Shown here: piece by piece, positions 45,500 to 53,113 of the stretch
Layout: each line of letters opens with the position of its first letter
How positions within the stretch are numbered: position 1 is the first letter of the stretch
Origin: Bacillota bacterium
GTDB taxonomy: Bacteria > Bacillota_A > Clostridia > Lachnospirales > Lachnospiraceae
Direction: 5' to 3'
NCBI GenBank assembly: GCA_023407175.1
Contig: JAEYMU010000035.1
Location: forward strand, 124,001-188,000
Length of the DNA stretch: 64,000 bases
Program-made: the position numbers and the translations under genes
Notes under the pieces: generated by a model
Databases searched by the model: none
What the model was told of the DNA's origin: nothing
What the model saw: only the letters and a program-made list of their open reading frames with translations

Positions 45500-45828
45500 A
45501 AAGGAGAGTAAGTTATGACACCCGCTAATTGCTAACAGTTTGGGCAATAAAATATGCGTTTTGCCAAGAGTATGCCGGCCTGCCAGAACAGGTCCGCTTT
45601 TAATACCTCTGGTAGAGCGGGCGTGTGGAAGATAACTTACGATCCAAAGCATCCGATTATAATAATCTATGACAGCAATTCAGAAAGAATATAGAATACC
45701 CGGAGAATTATGATTTAATAAGGGCTTTCCTATATTGTTTCATATAGTATGCCATGCTGTCAGCCTGATAAAATTATAATTTCAGATTCCGGACTGCAGG
45801 AAGAATTGTCTTTCTGCGGTCTTTTTTT
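45500..45828 (+). ncRNA. Candidate structured noncoding RNA with own terminator
   Basis: A gene-free stretch between DeoR and the ABC-F leader. Visible pairing: GTAAGTTAT (45508-45516) with ATAACTTAC (45632-45640); inside it ACAC-CCGCT (45518-45526) with AGCGG..GTGT (45616-45626); inner hairpins TTGGGCAA/TTGCCAA (45540-45547/45561-45567) and CCTG/CAGG (45579-45592). A second domain is closed by TGACAGC (45670-45676) and GCTGTCA (45756-45762) with a CTATAT/ATATAG hairpin. It ends in an 11-bp terminator stem (45792-45802/45811-45821) plus seven Ts. There is no protein-coding frame. I compared it by eye with 6S, tmRNA, RNase P, SRP, T-box and common riboswitch consensus elements and recognised none. 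Confidence 0.6.
45792..45828 (+). terminator. Terminator of the structured RNA
   Basis: GACTGCAGGAA pairs with TTTCTGCGGTC (11 positions, two G-U) around 8 nt, then TTTTTTT. Confidence 0.85.
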
Positions 45829-45951
45829 ATCTTATGAAAAAGGTTTGTCCTATGAGATAAACAGCCTCTCCTTAAGCGAATTTTGTTTTTTGGTGTTCTA
45901 TGAGCAGGCTGGTGCTTAATTTAAGAGGTTACCTTCTGCACGTCATTGATA

Positions 45952-46035
45952 AGTTTGAAAGAAAACCACTTTCAAACTATTTATTGATGCAATATCACAA
46001 GCAAGCTTGTGGTATACGGGGGTGTAAGTATGATG
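45952..46035 (+). repeat. Leader repeat R, copy 1, upstream of ABC-F
   Basis: Two hairpins in order: AGTTTGAAAG/CTTTCAAACT (45952-45978) and TATCACAAGC/GCTTGTGGTA (45993-46014). Then GGGGGTGTAAGT leads to an ATG at 46030. It matches copy 2 (50579-50664) over about 85 bp. One hairpin-2 pair is U-G here and U-A in copy 2, which suggests a conserved RNA fold. Confidence 0.8.
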
Positions 46036-46054
46036 CTGCAAAAGGAGATTAAAA

Positions 46055-47722
46055 ATGTCAGAGCTATATTTGGATGGAGTAAAAAAATATTTGGATACCA
46101 CCTTAATTCTTAAGAATGTTACCTTTATGGTGAATGAAGGAGAGCGGGTCGGTATCGTCGGAGAAAATGGGAGTGGAAAGACAACAATTCTTAAGCTGAT
46201 TGCCGGGATTTTAACCTTAAATCATTGTGCAGGCTATCCCTATGCACCGGTTCCTCTCGGATATGATGAGGGCTGGGTGATACTGCCGAAGAACAAAACC
46301 TGTGCCTATCTGGAGCAGATTCCGGACTACCCGGAGGGAATGAAGGTGATTGATGTACTTAACCTGGCATTTTATGAGGTCTATGGCATCGAAAAGGAAA
46401 TGCGTGCCCTGGAAGAGAAGCTGTCAGAGCTGGAAGGGGGAGCTCTGGACAGAGCCCTTAAAAAGTACGGCGGCATAATCCAGCAATATGAGGTAAAGGG
46501 CGGATATGAGATACAGGAGAAGCTGGGTAAGGTTTGTAAAGGGCTGCATTTTACAGAAGAATTTTTAAAGAAAGAATTCAGGCTTTTAAGCGGCGGGGAG
46601 AAGACTACAGTAGGTTTGGCAAAGCTTCTGATCGATAAGCCGGATCTTTTGCTGCTGGATGAACCCACCAATCACCTGGATATGGAGGCTGTAGAGTGGC
46701 TGGAGGGCTTCCTTAAGGATTACCGGGGAATGGTAATCATCGTATCCCATGACAGATATTTTCTGGATCATGTGGTAACAAAGATTATCGAGATAGAGGA
46801 TAAAATAAGCATAACCTACAACGGAAATTATTCCCACTATGTGAGGCTGAAGGAAGAGAGCAAAAGGATACAGTCCGAACATTATAAGGAACAGCAAAAG
46901 AAAATCCTGTCTATGGAGAAATCGGTGAAGGAGCTGAAGGACTGGGCGATGCGCTCGGAGAATAACAAATTCCACCAAAGGGCGGCCAGTATACAGACGA
47001 AGCTGGATAAGCTGGAACGCGTAGAAAAACCGGTTTTGGAAAGGAAGGGTATGAAGCTTAAGCTGCAAGGCGCCCAGCGCTCAGGCAACATTACGCTGAA
47101 AGCAGCGGGCTTATATAAAAGCTTTGACAGCAAGGTGATTTTTAGAGATGCCGGACTCCTGGTGGGCTATGGCGAGCGGGTCGCATTCATCGGTTCCAAC
47201 GGCTGCGGGAAAACAACCTTCCTAAAAATGCTTCTGGGTGAGACAGAGCCGGATGCCGGAGAGGTAAGATTCGGGGCAAATGTGCTCCCAGCATATCTTC
47301 CCCAGAACATAAGCTTTCCGGATGAGGAGCTTACGATACTGGAGTGCTTTCGCGAGGATAAATTTATTGAAGAGGGAAAGGCAAGGGAATATCTTGCGAA
47401 ATTCATGTTCCTTGGGAAAAATGTGTACAAAAAGGTAAAGCAGCTATCAGGGGGAGAAAGAGTACGCCTCAAGCTAAGCCGCTTGCTGTTTGAGGACATT
47501 AATCTTCTGATTTTGGATGAGCCGACGAATCATTTGGACCTATATTCGATTGAAACCATAGAAAAAGCACTGAAAAGCTTTCAGGGAACCATATTCTTCA
47601 TATCCCATGACCGGTATTTCATTAATAAGATAGCGGAACGGGTCATAGCAATTGAAGATCACCGCTTTCACAGCTATCCGGGTAATTATGATAATTATAA
47701 AAGGGCAATAATGGGCTTCTAA
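46055..47722 (+). CDS. ABC-F family ATPase
   Basis: A 555-residue cytoplasmic protein with two ATP-binding domains and no membrane segments: Walker A GENGSGKTT near residue 36 and GSNGCGKTT near residue 387; signatures LLSGGEKT and QLSGGERV; DEPTNHLD in both halves. The linker with coiled-coil (residues ~255-330) is characteristic of ABC-F proteins that act on the ribosome E site. Some are antibiotic resistance proteins, others housekeeping translation factors; this sequence cannot be assigned. It follows leader repeat R and starts at ATG 46055 behind AAGGAG. Confidence 0.93.
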   Translation: MSELYLDGVKKYLDTTLILKNVTFMVNEGERVGIVGENGSGKTTILKLIAGILTLNHCAGYPYAPVPLGYDEGWVILPKNKTCAYLEQIPDYPEGMKVIDVLNLAFYEVYGIEKEMRALEEKLSELEGGALDRALKKYGGIIQQYEVKGGYEIQEKLGKVCKGLHFTEEFLKKEFRLLSGGEKTTVGLAKLLIDKPDLLLLDEPTNHLDMEAVEWLEGFLKDYRGMVIIVSHDRYFLDHVVTKIIEIEDKISITYNGNYSHYVRLKEESKRIQSEHYKEQQKKILSMEKSVKELKDWAMRSENNKFHQRAASIQTKLDKLERVEKPVLERKGMKLKLQGAQRSGNITLKAAGLYKSFDSKVIFRDAGLLVGYGERVAFIGSNGCGKTTFLKMLLGETEPDAGEVRFGANVLPAYLPQNISFPDEELTILECFREDKFIEEGKAREYLAKFMFLGKNVYKKVKQLSGGERVRLKLSRLLFEDINLLILDEPTNHLDLYSIETIEKALKSFQGTIFFISHDRYFINKIAERVIAIEDHRFHSYPGNYDNYKRAIMGF

Positions 47723-47899
47723 TAGACCAAAGAGAAACAAAAAGAAAACCGGAATTCTCAATGTCGTAAAACAAAGAATTATGTCACAAAATGTAATATC
47801 TGCAATATGATATATTAGAAACAAATTGGTAAATGGGAAGCTCTTCCTTTACGAAGCTGCCTGTTGAACCAGCGACAATAAGAAGGAAGGATGAGGCAT

Positions 47900-49477
47900 A
47901 TGCCTTTAACAAAATATATGGATGCACTCCCTGTTCCTCCGGTGCTTAAGCCAGAGAAGCGACTGGGCTGTCATTCCTTTTATACCGTGAAGATGACACA
48001 ATTTAAACAAAAGCTCCACAGCGAGCTGCCGCCGACACTTGTCTGGGGATATGAAGGACGTTACCCGGGGCCGACCATCGTTGCCAACCGGAACGAAAAA
48101 GTAAATGTAAAATGGGAGAATCACCTGCCGGTGTACAAGCATTTATTGCCGGTAGATACAACCGTCCATGGTGCCGGTCCCGAGGTGCCGCCGGTCAGAA
48201 CCGTCGTGCATCTGCACGGTGCAAAGGTGGCCCCGGACAGTGACGGTTATCCGGAGGCCTGGTATACCAATGGCTATGAAATATATGGGCCGGATTTCAA
48301 GAGGAAAACCTATCAATATACCAATGAACAGAGAGCGGCAACACTTTGGTATCATGATCATGCTCTGGGGATCACCAGGCTGAATGTATATGCCGGGCTG
48401 GCAGGCTTCTATCTCATCCATGATCTGGAGGAAATGTCCCTTAATCTGCCCAGCGGCGCATATGATATTCCACTGGTAATTCAGGATAGAAGCTTTCAGG
48501 AGGATGGAAGTCTGTCTTATCCATCCCAGCCGCCGGATCCCTCTCCGGACTTACCTGACCCCTCGATTGTCCCCGGCTTCTTCGGTGACACCATATTAGT
48601 AAATGGAATGGTATGGCCCTATCTTGATGTAGAGCCGAGAAAATATCGTTTCCGTCTGTTGAACGGCTCCAATACACGGTTTTATGACCTTAAGCTGGAG
48701 GATAAGGAGGAGGAACCGTTACCGATATGGGTACAGATTGGTACGGACGGCGGATTGCTGGAGGCACCGGTACAACTGGAGCATCTGGTGATGGCACCGG
48801 CGGAGCGGGCAGAGGTTGTCATCGATTTTACCGGCCTTGCCGGAAGAGAAATTCGTCTGACCAACAGCCAACAGCCCTTTGACGTGGATACCACGGGCCA
48901 GGTCATGCAGTTTCGGGTATGCCTTCCTTTATCCGAGCCGGATACCAGTACGGTACCGGAGGATTTGAGTACAATAAAGCCCATTCCGCAAAGTCAGGCT
49001 TGTCTGGAGCGGAATATGTTCTTCCGGGTAACACCGGACCAATATGGGAGACCTCACTTTATGCTGAACGGATTAATGTGGGATGATCCGGTAACAGAAA
49101 AGCCTCCCCTTGGCAGCACGGAAATCTGGAATATTATTAATTCCGGGCTGGGCACCCATCCGATTCATATCCATCTGATACAGTTTCAGATCATCAGCCG
49201 CCAGCCCTTTGACGCTGCCCTATACAATTCCACCGGAGAAGTGAAATTTACCGGCCCCGCAGCTCCCCCTGATGCAAACGAGGCGGGCTGGAAGGATACG
49301 GTAAGGGCACAGCCGGGCTTTGTAACAAAAATAATTATGCGCTTCGAAGGCTATACCGGCTCCTATGTATGGCACTGCCATATCCTGGAGCACGAGGATT
49401 ATGATATGATGCGTCCTTTGGAGGTTATGCCAAAGGGAGCCTGTGATGAGCTTACCGATCCCGGGATGGACCATTGA
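47900..49477 (+). CDS. CotA-like multicopper oxidase
   Basis: A 525-residue protein. ATG at 47900 rather than 47891 gives MPLTKYMDALPVPPVL, close to spore-coat CotA starts, with an AAGGAAGG 9 bp ahead. All four copper motifs are visible: VVHLHGAKV, WYHDHALG, HPIHIHLI and WHCHILEHED with the axial Met in DMMRP. No signal peptide, as in CotA. It oxidises phenols or bilirubin-like substrates with O2 reduction. A sigma-K gene lies 4 kb downstream; in Bacillus CotA is sigma-K-dependent. Presence in an anaerobe-type genome is notable. Confidence 0.92.
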   Translation: MPLTKYMDALPVPPVLKPEKRLGCHSFYTVKMTQFKQKLHSELPPTLVWGYEGRYPGPTIVANRNEKVNVKWENHLPVYKHLLPVDTTVHGAGPEVPPVRTVVHLHGAKVAPDSDGYPEAWYTNGYEIYGPDFKRKTYQYTNEQRAATLWYHDHALGITRLNVYAGLAGFYLIHDLEEMSLNLPSGAYDIPLVIQDRSFQEDGSLSYPSQPPDPSPDLPDPSIVPGFFGDTILVNGMVWPYLDVEPRKYRFRLLNGSNTRFYDLKLEDKEEEPLPIWVQIGTDGGLLEAPVQLEHLVMAPAERAEVVIDFTGLAGREIRLTNSQQPFDVDTTGQVMQFRVCLPLSEPDTSTVPEDLSTIKPIPQSQACLERNMFFRVTPDQYGRPHFMLNGLMWDDPVTEKPPLGSTEIWNIINSGLGTHPIHIHLIQFQIISRQPFDAALYNSTGEVKFTGPAAPPDANEAGWKDTVRAQPGFVTKIIMRFEGYTGSYVWHCHILEHEDYDMMRPLEVMPKGACDELTDPGMDH

Positions 49478-50219
49478 TGCATCGGAAAAGGCATAGCCAC
49501 TGGATATAGAGGATTGTTCCGGAAGGCTCTATCTGTGGCAGATTGGCCCGGCGAAGGGCCTGGGAAATCTGTCTTGAGGTCAGCAGGGCTTTCCTGCCAT
49601 ACAGGCCGTTTTTAAAGGAATGGCTGATAAAATTAAGGTAGGCCTGTCTTTCCCTGCAGCCGATATCGGGCAGCTTCTTTCTTGAGAAATGCAATAAAAC
49701 CGTGTCTACAGAGGGCATCGGATGAAAGTCGGTCCTTTTAAAATAGTATTCGATCCGCAGATCAAAAAAAGGCTTCAGCTGTAAAGACATAAGAGATTCC
49801 GAGGGCTTTCCGCAGAATCTCTTGGCAGCCCCCTTTTCCATAACAAGCCATGCCTCTTCGGGCGGATTATCGCTGATTAATAATTTGCGTATGATATCGG
49901 TGGTTATGGAAAAGGGGATATTGGAAAATACTTTATAGGACTTCGTCCGGGGCAGACCGGCCTTAAGAAAATCCTCATTTACTATGGCAACATTATCATT
50001 TTCGATGAGCTTCTGTTTTAAATTTAAGCAAATCTTGGGATCTATCTCATAGGCTTTCACGCTTTTAGCATACTGAGCCAGGGCCTGTGTAATATGGCCC
50101 TTTCCTGCTCCGATTTCAATGATATGATCATTTTTATTAATATTGGTCAGCCTTAATAATCGGTTAATGAGAATACGGCTGGTCAGAAAATTCTGAGATA
50201 TTGAATAGGATTTCGACAT
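49452..50219 (-). CDS. erm: Erm-type 23S rRNA (A2058) methyltransferase
   Basis: A 255-residue SAM methyltransferase behind GAGGTG. Motif I IIEIGAGKGHIT near residue 35, EIDPKI, and motif IV NIPFSITTDI near residue 100 give the NIPF signature of Erm rather than KsgA. SQNFLTS is a typical Erm start. The C-terminal YIQWLCLFRC segment also fits Erm. It dimethylates A2058 and confers macrolide-lincosamide-streptogramin B resistance. Its 3' end overlaps the CotA-like gene by 26 bp. Expression is controlled by the leader at 50223-50340. Close to chromosomal Clostridia erm genes; class letter not assignable. Confidence 0.93.
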   Translation of the reverse strand: MSKSYSISQNFLTSRILINRLLRLTNINKNDHIIEIGAGKGHITQALAQYAKSVKAYEIDPKICLNLKQKLIENDNVAIVNEDFLKAGLPRTKSYKVFSNIPFSITTDIIRKLLISDNPPEEAWLVMEKGAAKRFCGKPSESLMSLQLKPFFDLRIEYYFKRTDFHPMPSVDTVLLHFSRKKLPDIGCRERQAYLNFISHSFKNGLYGRKALLTSRQISQALRRANLPQIEPSGTILYIQWLCLFRCINGPSRDR

Positions 50220-50222
50220 AAA

Positions 50223-50340
50223 AAATACACCTCATTTGATATTATTCGCATCAAAAAGGCACAACAAATAAACTGTAATTCTACAGAGTTGTTTGCTGTG
50301 CCTGATTAACGAATACGAATAAAACTCATGACGTGTATTT
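50223..50340 (-). promoter_or_regulatory. erm leader: attenuator hairpin and long-range start-region pairing
   Basis: On the minus strand, after the leader peptide, AGGCACAGC... pairs with ...TTGTTGTGCC (50258-50302, internal CTGTA/TACAG) followed by TTTTT: an intrinsic terminator in the leader. Separately, AAATACACGTCAT at the leader start (50340-50328) is complementary over 12 of 13 positions to the erm ribosome-site region (50235-50223). The two starts can thus sequester each other. Promoter: TTGACA (50392-50387), 16-bp spacer, TATAAT (50370-50365). Confidence 0.8.
50306..50329 (-). CDS. erm leader peptide MSFIRIR
   Basis: ATG at 50329 with GGAGGT 11 bp ahead encodes MSFIRIR and a stop, 8 codons in all. 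It lies between a sigma-A promoter and the attenuator hairpin, ahead of erm. The Arg-x-Arg end matches the stalling motif (RLR type) at which ribosomes with macrolides pause in ermD-like leaders. It sits directly before the stop codon. Too short for automated ORF calls. Confidence 0.85.
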   Translation of the reverse strand: MSFIRIR

Positions 50341-50364
50341 ACCTCCAAAAATATGTCTGTAGTT

Positions 50365-50392
50365 ATTATATCAGGTATGAAAGCCATGTCAA
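50365..50392 (-). promoter_or_regulatory. Promoter of the erm leader
   Basis: TTGACA (50392-50387), 16-bp spacer, perfect TATAAT (50370-50365) on the minus strand. Confidence 0.8.
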
Positions 50393-50458
50393 CTATAAGT
50401 TTTTATTCATAGTACCTATTGCTAAAGGTGGCTCTCCTTAGGTATACCTGAGTGCTAA

Positions 50459-50513
50459 ATTGTCAACTTAAATCGATAAAATAGTTGACAATGAAAAGAA
50501 GGGATAGTATACT
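50459..50513 (+). promoter_or_regulatory. BirA-type operator and promoter of bioY
   Basis: ATTGTCAACT (50459-50468) and AGTTGACAAT (50483-50492) form a perfect 10-bp inverted repeat with a 14-bp spacer, matching the biotin-repressor (BirA) operator pattern of Firmicutes. Its right arm contains the -35 TTGACA (50485-50490); after 17 bp comes TATACT (50508-50513). BirA with biotin would block the promoter. Confidence 0.85.
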
Positions 50514-50578
50514 CCTTTCATAAAGTCAAGTTCATACGGTTTTAATTAGGGAAGGTTCCCTGGAAATGTCTTGAAGAA

Positions 50579-50664
50579 AAGTTTGAAAGAAAACCACTTT
50601 CAAACTTATTATTGAAGCAGTATCACAAGCAAAGCTTGTGATATGCAGGGGTATAAAAATGAAG
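50579..50664 (+). repeat. Leader repeat R, copy 2, upstream of bioY
   Basis: Hairpins AAGTTTGAAAG/CTTTCAAACTT (50579-50607) and TATCACAAGC/GCTTGTGATA (50621-50643), then GGGGTATAAAA and an ATG at 50659. It lies in the bioY 5' UTR, about 65 nt downstream of the -10 box. Nearly the same as copy 1. Confidence 0.8.
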
Positions 50665-50692
50665 CTTGATTTACGAAAAGGAGAATATGATA

Positions 50693-51241
50693 ATGAATGC
50701 GACAGTCAGATTGAAAACAGTGGATATGGTTTATATGGCATTATTTGCAGTGCTTATCGCCATTTGTTCCTGGATTTATATCCCCTCCCAGGTGCCCTTT
50801 ACCCTCCAAACCTTTGCGGTGTTTTGTGCGGTGGGTATGCTGGGCGGTAAACGGGGAACGATGTCGATCCTGGTATATATATTGCTGGGCGTGGTGGGGG
50901 CTCCCGTCTTTGCCGGTTTTCAGGGCGGCTTGGGAGTAGTACTGGGAAATACAGGCGGATATATCGTGGGTTTTTTGTTTATGGGGTTAATTTATTGGCT
51001 GCTCACAGCGCTTTTCGGTAAGAAGCTGGTGGTTACCGTCATTGCCATGCTGATCGGACTTCTGGTATGCTATGCCTTTGGTACTCTTTGGTTTATGGCA
51101 GTCTATTCCCAGAATAACGGAGCGGTAGGACTTGCAACAGTACTTGGCTGGTGTGTCATTCCGTATATCCTTCCGGATTTGGCCAAGCTGGCGGTTGCTG
51201 TTATCCTTGTGAAAAGGCTGGCCCGCTATGTCGGAAATTAA
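50693..51241 (+). CDS. bioY: BioY biotin transporter (ECF S component)
   Basis: A 182-residue membrane protein with about six hydrophobic segments. ATG at 50693 follows AAGGAG with a 9-bp spacing; ATG at 50687 is an alternative. SQVPFTLQTFAVFCAVGMLGGKRG and GVVGAPVFAGFQGGLGVVLGNTGGYIVGF are classic BioY motifs. It takes up biotin with an ECF energy module encoded elsewhere, or alone. Regulated by biotin via the operator upstream. Its stop overlaps the DUF1284 start by 14 bp. Confidence 0.95.
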   Translation: MNATVRLKTVDMVYMALFAVLIAICSWIYIPSQVPFTLQTFAVFCAVGMLGGKRGTMSILVYILLGVVGAPVFAGFQGGLGVVLGNTGGYIVGFLFMGLIYWLLTALFGKKLVVTVIAMLIGLLVCYAFGTLWFMAVYSQNNGAVGLATVLGWCVIPYILPDLAKLAVAVILVKRLARYVGN

Positions 51242-51632
51242 GCTTCGCCCGCATCATATACTGTGCATTTCCTTTTTTGAAGGGAAGGGCTACAGTCCCG
51301 AATTTGTATGCAATATGAAGTCTGTAATGCAGAGTTTAAATCGGAACGGGCAGGTACTGCTGATTGACGGTGGTGATGATATCTGCATCTGCTGCCCGAA
51401 GTATGGGTCCGGCCGGTGTGTCTGTGAGAACAAGGTCAATCAATATGATGAGGCGGTCCGGTCTGTCTGCAAGCTGGAGACAAACCAGACCTTGTCCTGG
51501 CAGGAGCTGATAAGCCTTGCTGCTTCCCGGATCATAGAGCCTGGCCTGCGTAAGGAGATCTGCGGGGACTGCCAGTGGAGCGGGATATGTATAGGGAAGG
51601 CTCAAACGGATGAGAGCTATTTCAATAAATAG
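51228..51632 (+). CDS. DUF1284 Cys-rich protein
   Basis: A 134-residue protein overlapping bioY by 14 bp, so translation is coupled. It begins KLRPHHILCISFFEGKGYS, the DUF1284 start. Ten or so cysteines, including CICCPKYGSGRCVCENK and ICGDCQWSGIC, could hold an Fe-S cluster. No activity known. Its co-transcription with bioY suggests a link with biotin or Fe-S metabolism, by inference only. Converges with the GH13 gene. Confidence 0.85.
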   Translation: MSEIKLRPHHILCISFFEGKGYSPEFVCNMKSVMQSLNRNGQVLLIDGGDDICICCPKYGSGRCVCENKVNQYDEAVRSVCKLETNQTLSWQELISLAASRIIEPGLRKEICGDCQWSGICIGKAQTDESYFNK

Positions 51633-52924
51633 CATTGGAAGCTGTAAGGGCTAAGCTCCAGTCCCCGGTGAATGCTGATCTGGCCTTCACCTATCACATC
51701 TTCTGCGGTAATCTGTTCCATATCCAAAGGTACATAACAGGCAGCAGCATCAGAATTAATAGCAACGAGCAGTCTTTCATTCTGGTATTCCCGTTCGAAT
51801 ATCAGTTGCCGGTTATTAATTCTGATATTTTTATATCCGCCCAGGCGGATAGCCTGAAACCTGCTTCGAAGCCCGCATAGCTTTTGTATCCATTCGGTTA
51901 ATTCGTTATAGAGTGGTTTATCAAAGCAAGGCCTTAACACATCATCCCCATTTTTCTTATCCCCCTTTGCACCCCACTCGCTGCCGTAATAGATACAGGG
52001 AATGCCGGGCATCAGAAAAAGAAGTCCGTAGAGCAGCGGAATATGCCGTTCCTCCTTAATAATGCTGGAAAGTCTTGATACATCGTGATTATCGGCAAAG
52101 GAAAAAAGGGATAAGCCCTGATAGATGGCTTGGGGATCGGGGCCAAACTGTCTGTTCAGAGAATAGGATATCTCAAACAGGTTCTGATCGTTAAAGCTGG
52201 AATAGAGTCCCTTATAGCATTCATAATTCGTACAGCTGTGCAGCATTTCATTATTTACAAGCTGCCTGTAATCACCGAATAAAATCTCACCCAGCAGTAA
52301 GAACTCCGGCTTTAGGCCTTCACAGAACTGCCGCAGCTTCTTAAGAAATTCCCGGTCCAGACAGTACGCAACATCCAGACGAAGCCCGTCTATCTCAAAT
52401 TGCTCTGCCCAGGACCGGATCGCCTGGAAGAGATGCTCTATAACCTTATTATTACTTAGGTTTAATTTCACCAGCTCATAGTGGCCCTCCCAGCCCTCAT
52501 ACCAGAAACCATCATGATAGCCGGAATTTTTATTCCAGTCGATATAAAACCAATCCGCATAGGGAGACTGCTCCCGTCTCTTAAGCACATCCTGGAAGGC
52601 CCAGAAGCCTCTTCCCACATGGTGAAACACTCCGTCAAGAACAATCCTTATTCCATTCTTATGAAGTATTCTGCAAATGTCTGCAAAATCCTCATTCGTA
52701 CCCAATCTGCAATCGATTTTATAATAATCCCTGGTATCATAGCCATGGCTGTCGGCTTCAAATACAGGAGAGAAGTAAATTGCATTGATACCGATTTTCT
52801 TAAGATGGTCAATCCAGTCCGCCACCCGGCGGATTCTATTAGCCGTTACGTTGTCATTCTCCTTCGGGCATCCGCAAAAGCCGAGGGGATAGATTTGATA
52901 AAATACTGCATTTTGTGTCCACAT
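51617..52924 (-). CDS. GH13 alpha-amylase family glycosidase
   Basis: A 435-residue enzyme. The ATG at 52924 is used because AAAGGATG lies ahead; longer readings start upstream without a site. Motifs: DGVFHHVG near residue 97, DGLRLDVAYCLD with nucleophile Asp184, LLGEILFG with Glu213, and FADNHDVSRL. Short and without a secretion signal, thus cytoplasmic, in the range of cyclomaltodextrinase or neopullulanase-like enzymes or a maltogenic amylase. Overlaps DUF1284 by 16 bp in convergent fashion. Confidence 0.92.
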   Translation of the reverse strand: MWTQNAVFYQIYPLGFCGCPKENDNVTANRIRRVADWIDHLKKIGINAIYFSPVFEADSHGYDTRDYYKIDCRLGTNEDFADICRILHKNGIRIVLDGVFHHVGRGFWAFQDVLKRREQSPYADWFYIDWNKNSGYHDGFWYEGWEGHYELVKLNLSNNKVIEHLFQAIRSWAEQFEIDGLRLDVAYCLDREFLKKLRQFCEGLKPEFLLLGEILFGDYRQLVNNEMLHSCTNYECYKGLYSSFNDQNLFEISYSLNRQFGPDPQAIYQGLSLFSFADNHDVSRLSSIIKEERHIPLLYGLLFLMPGIPCIYYGSEWGAKGDKKNGDDVLRPCFDKPLYNELTEWIQKLCGLRSRFQAIRLGGYKNIRINNRQLIFEREYQNERLLVAINSDAAACYVPLDMEQITAEDVIGEGQISIHRGLELSPYSFQCYLLK

Positions 52925-52959
52925 AAAGTTCATCCTTTCTGCACGTAATACTATATAGA

Positions 52960-53102
52960 TAATTACGAAACAATAAAATCTACTGAATTTTCCGAACAAC
53001 ATATACAAATTTCTCCGCTCCAACGCTCCTTCCGCTTAACTTCCGCTCCGAAATTGTATATGTTGTTCGGAAAATTATTAACTCTTGCTAGTTTCGCAAT
53101 TA
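52960..53102. repeat. 143-bp imperfect palindrome between GH13 and TetR genes
   Basis: Arms of 27-28 bp (52986-53013 and 53050-53076) match with one 1-nt gap, starting AATTTTCCGAACAACATATA. An outer block TAATTACGAAAC (52960-52971) pairs with GTTTCGCAATTA (53091-53102), 11 of 12. The 36-bp loop holds TCCGCTCC twice. No T tract on either side. Confidence 0.85.
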
Positions 53103-53113
53103 CCTGCGTAATC

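Noticed and set aside
45500..45640. T-box or tetrahydrofolate riboswitch because of GGAGAGTA
   Set aside because: No T-box bulge sequence and no amino acid gene downstream; the rest does not fit THF riboswitch consensus.
46055..50219. ABC-F, oxidase and erm as a mobile resistance island
   Set aside because: No transposase, integrase or terminal repeats; base composition is like the flanks. ABC-F resistance function cannot be told from sequence.
50638..50850. 70-codon frame starting before bioY in the other frame
   Set aside because: Overlaps bioY nearly completely and encodes no recognisable features; only its possible short start after the R element is kept as a hypothesis.
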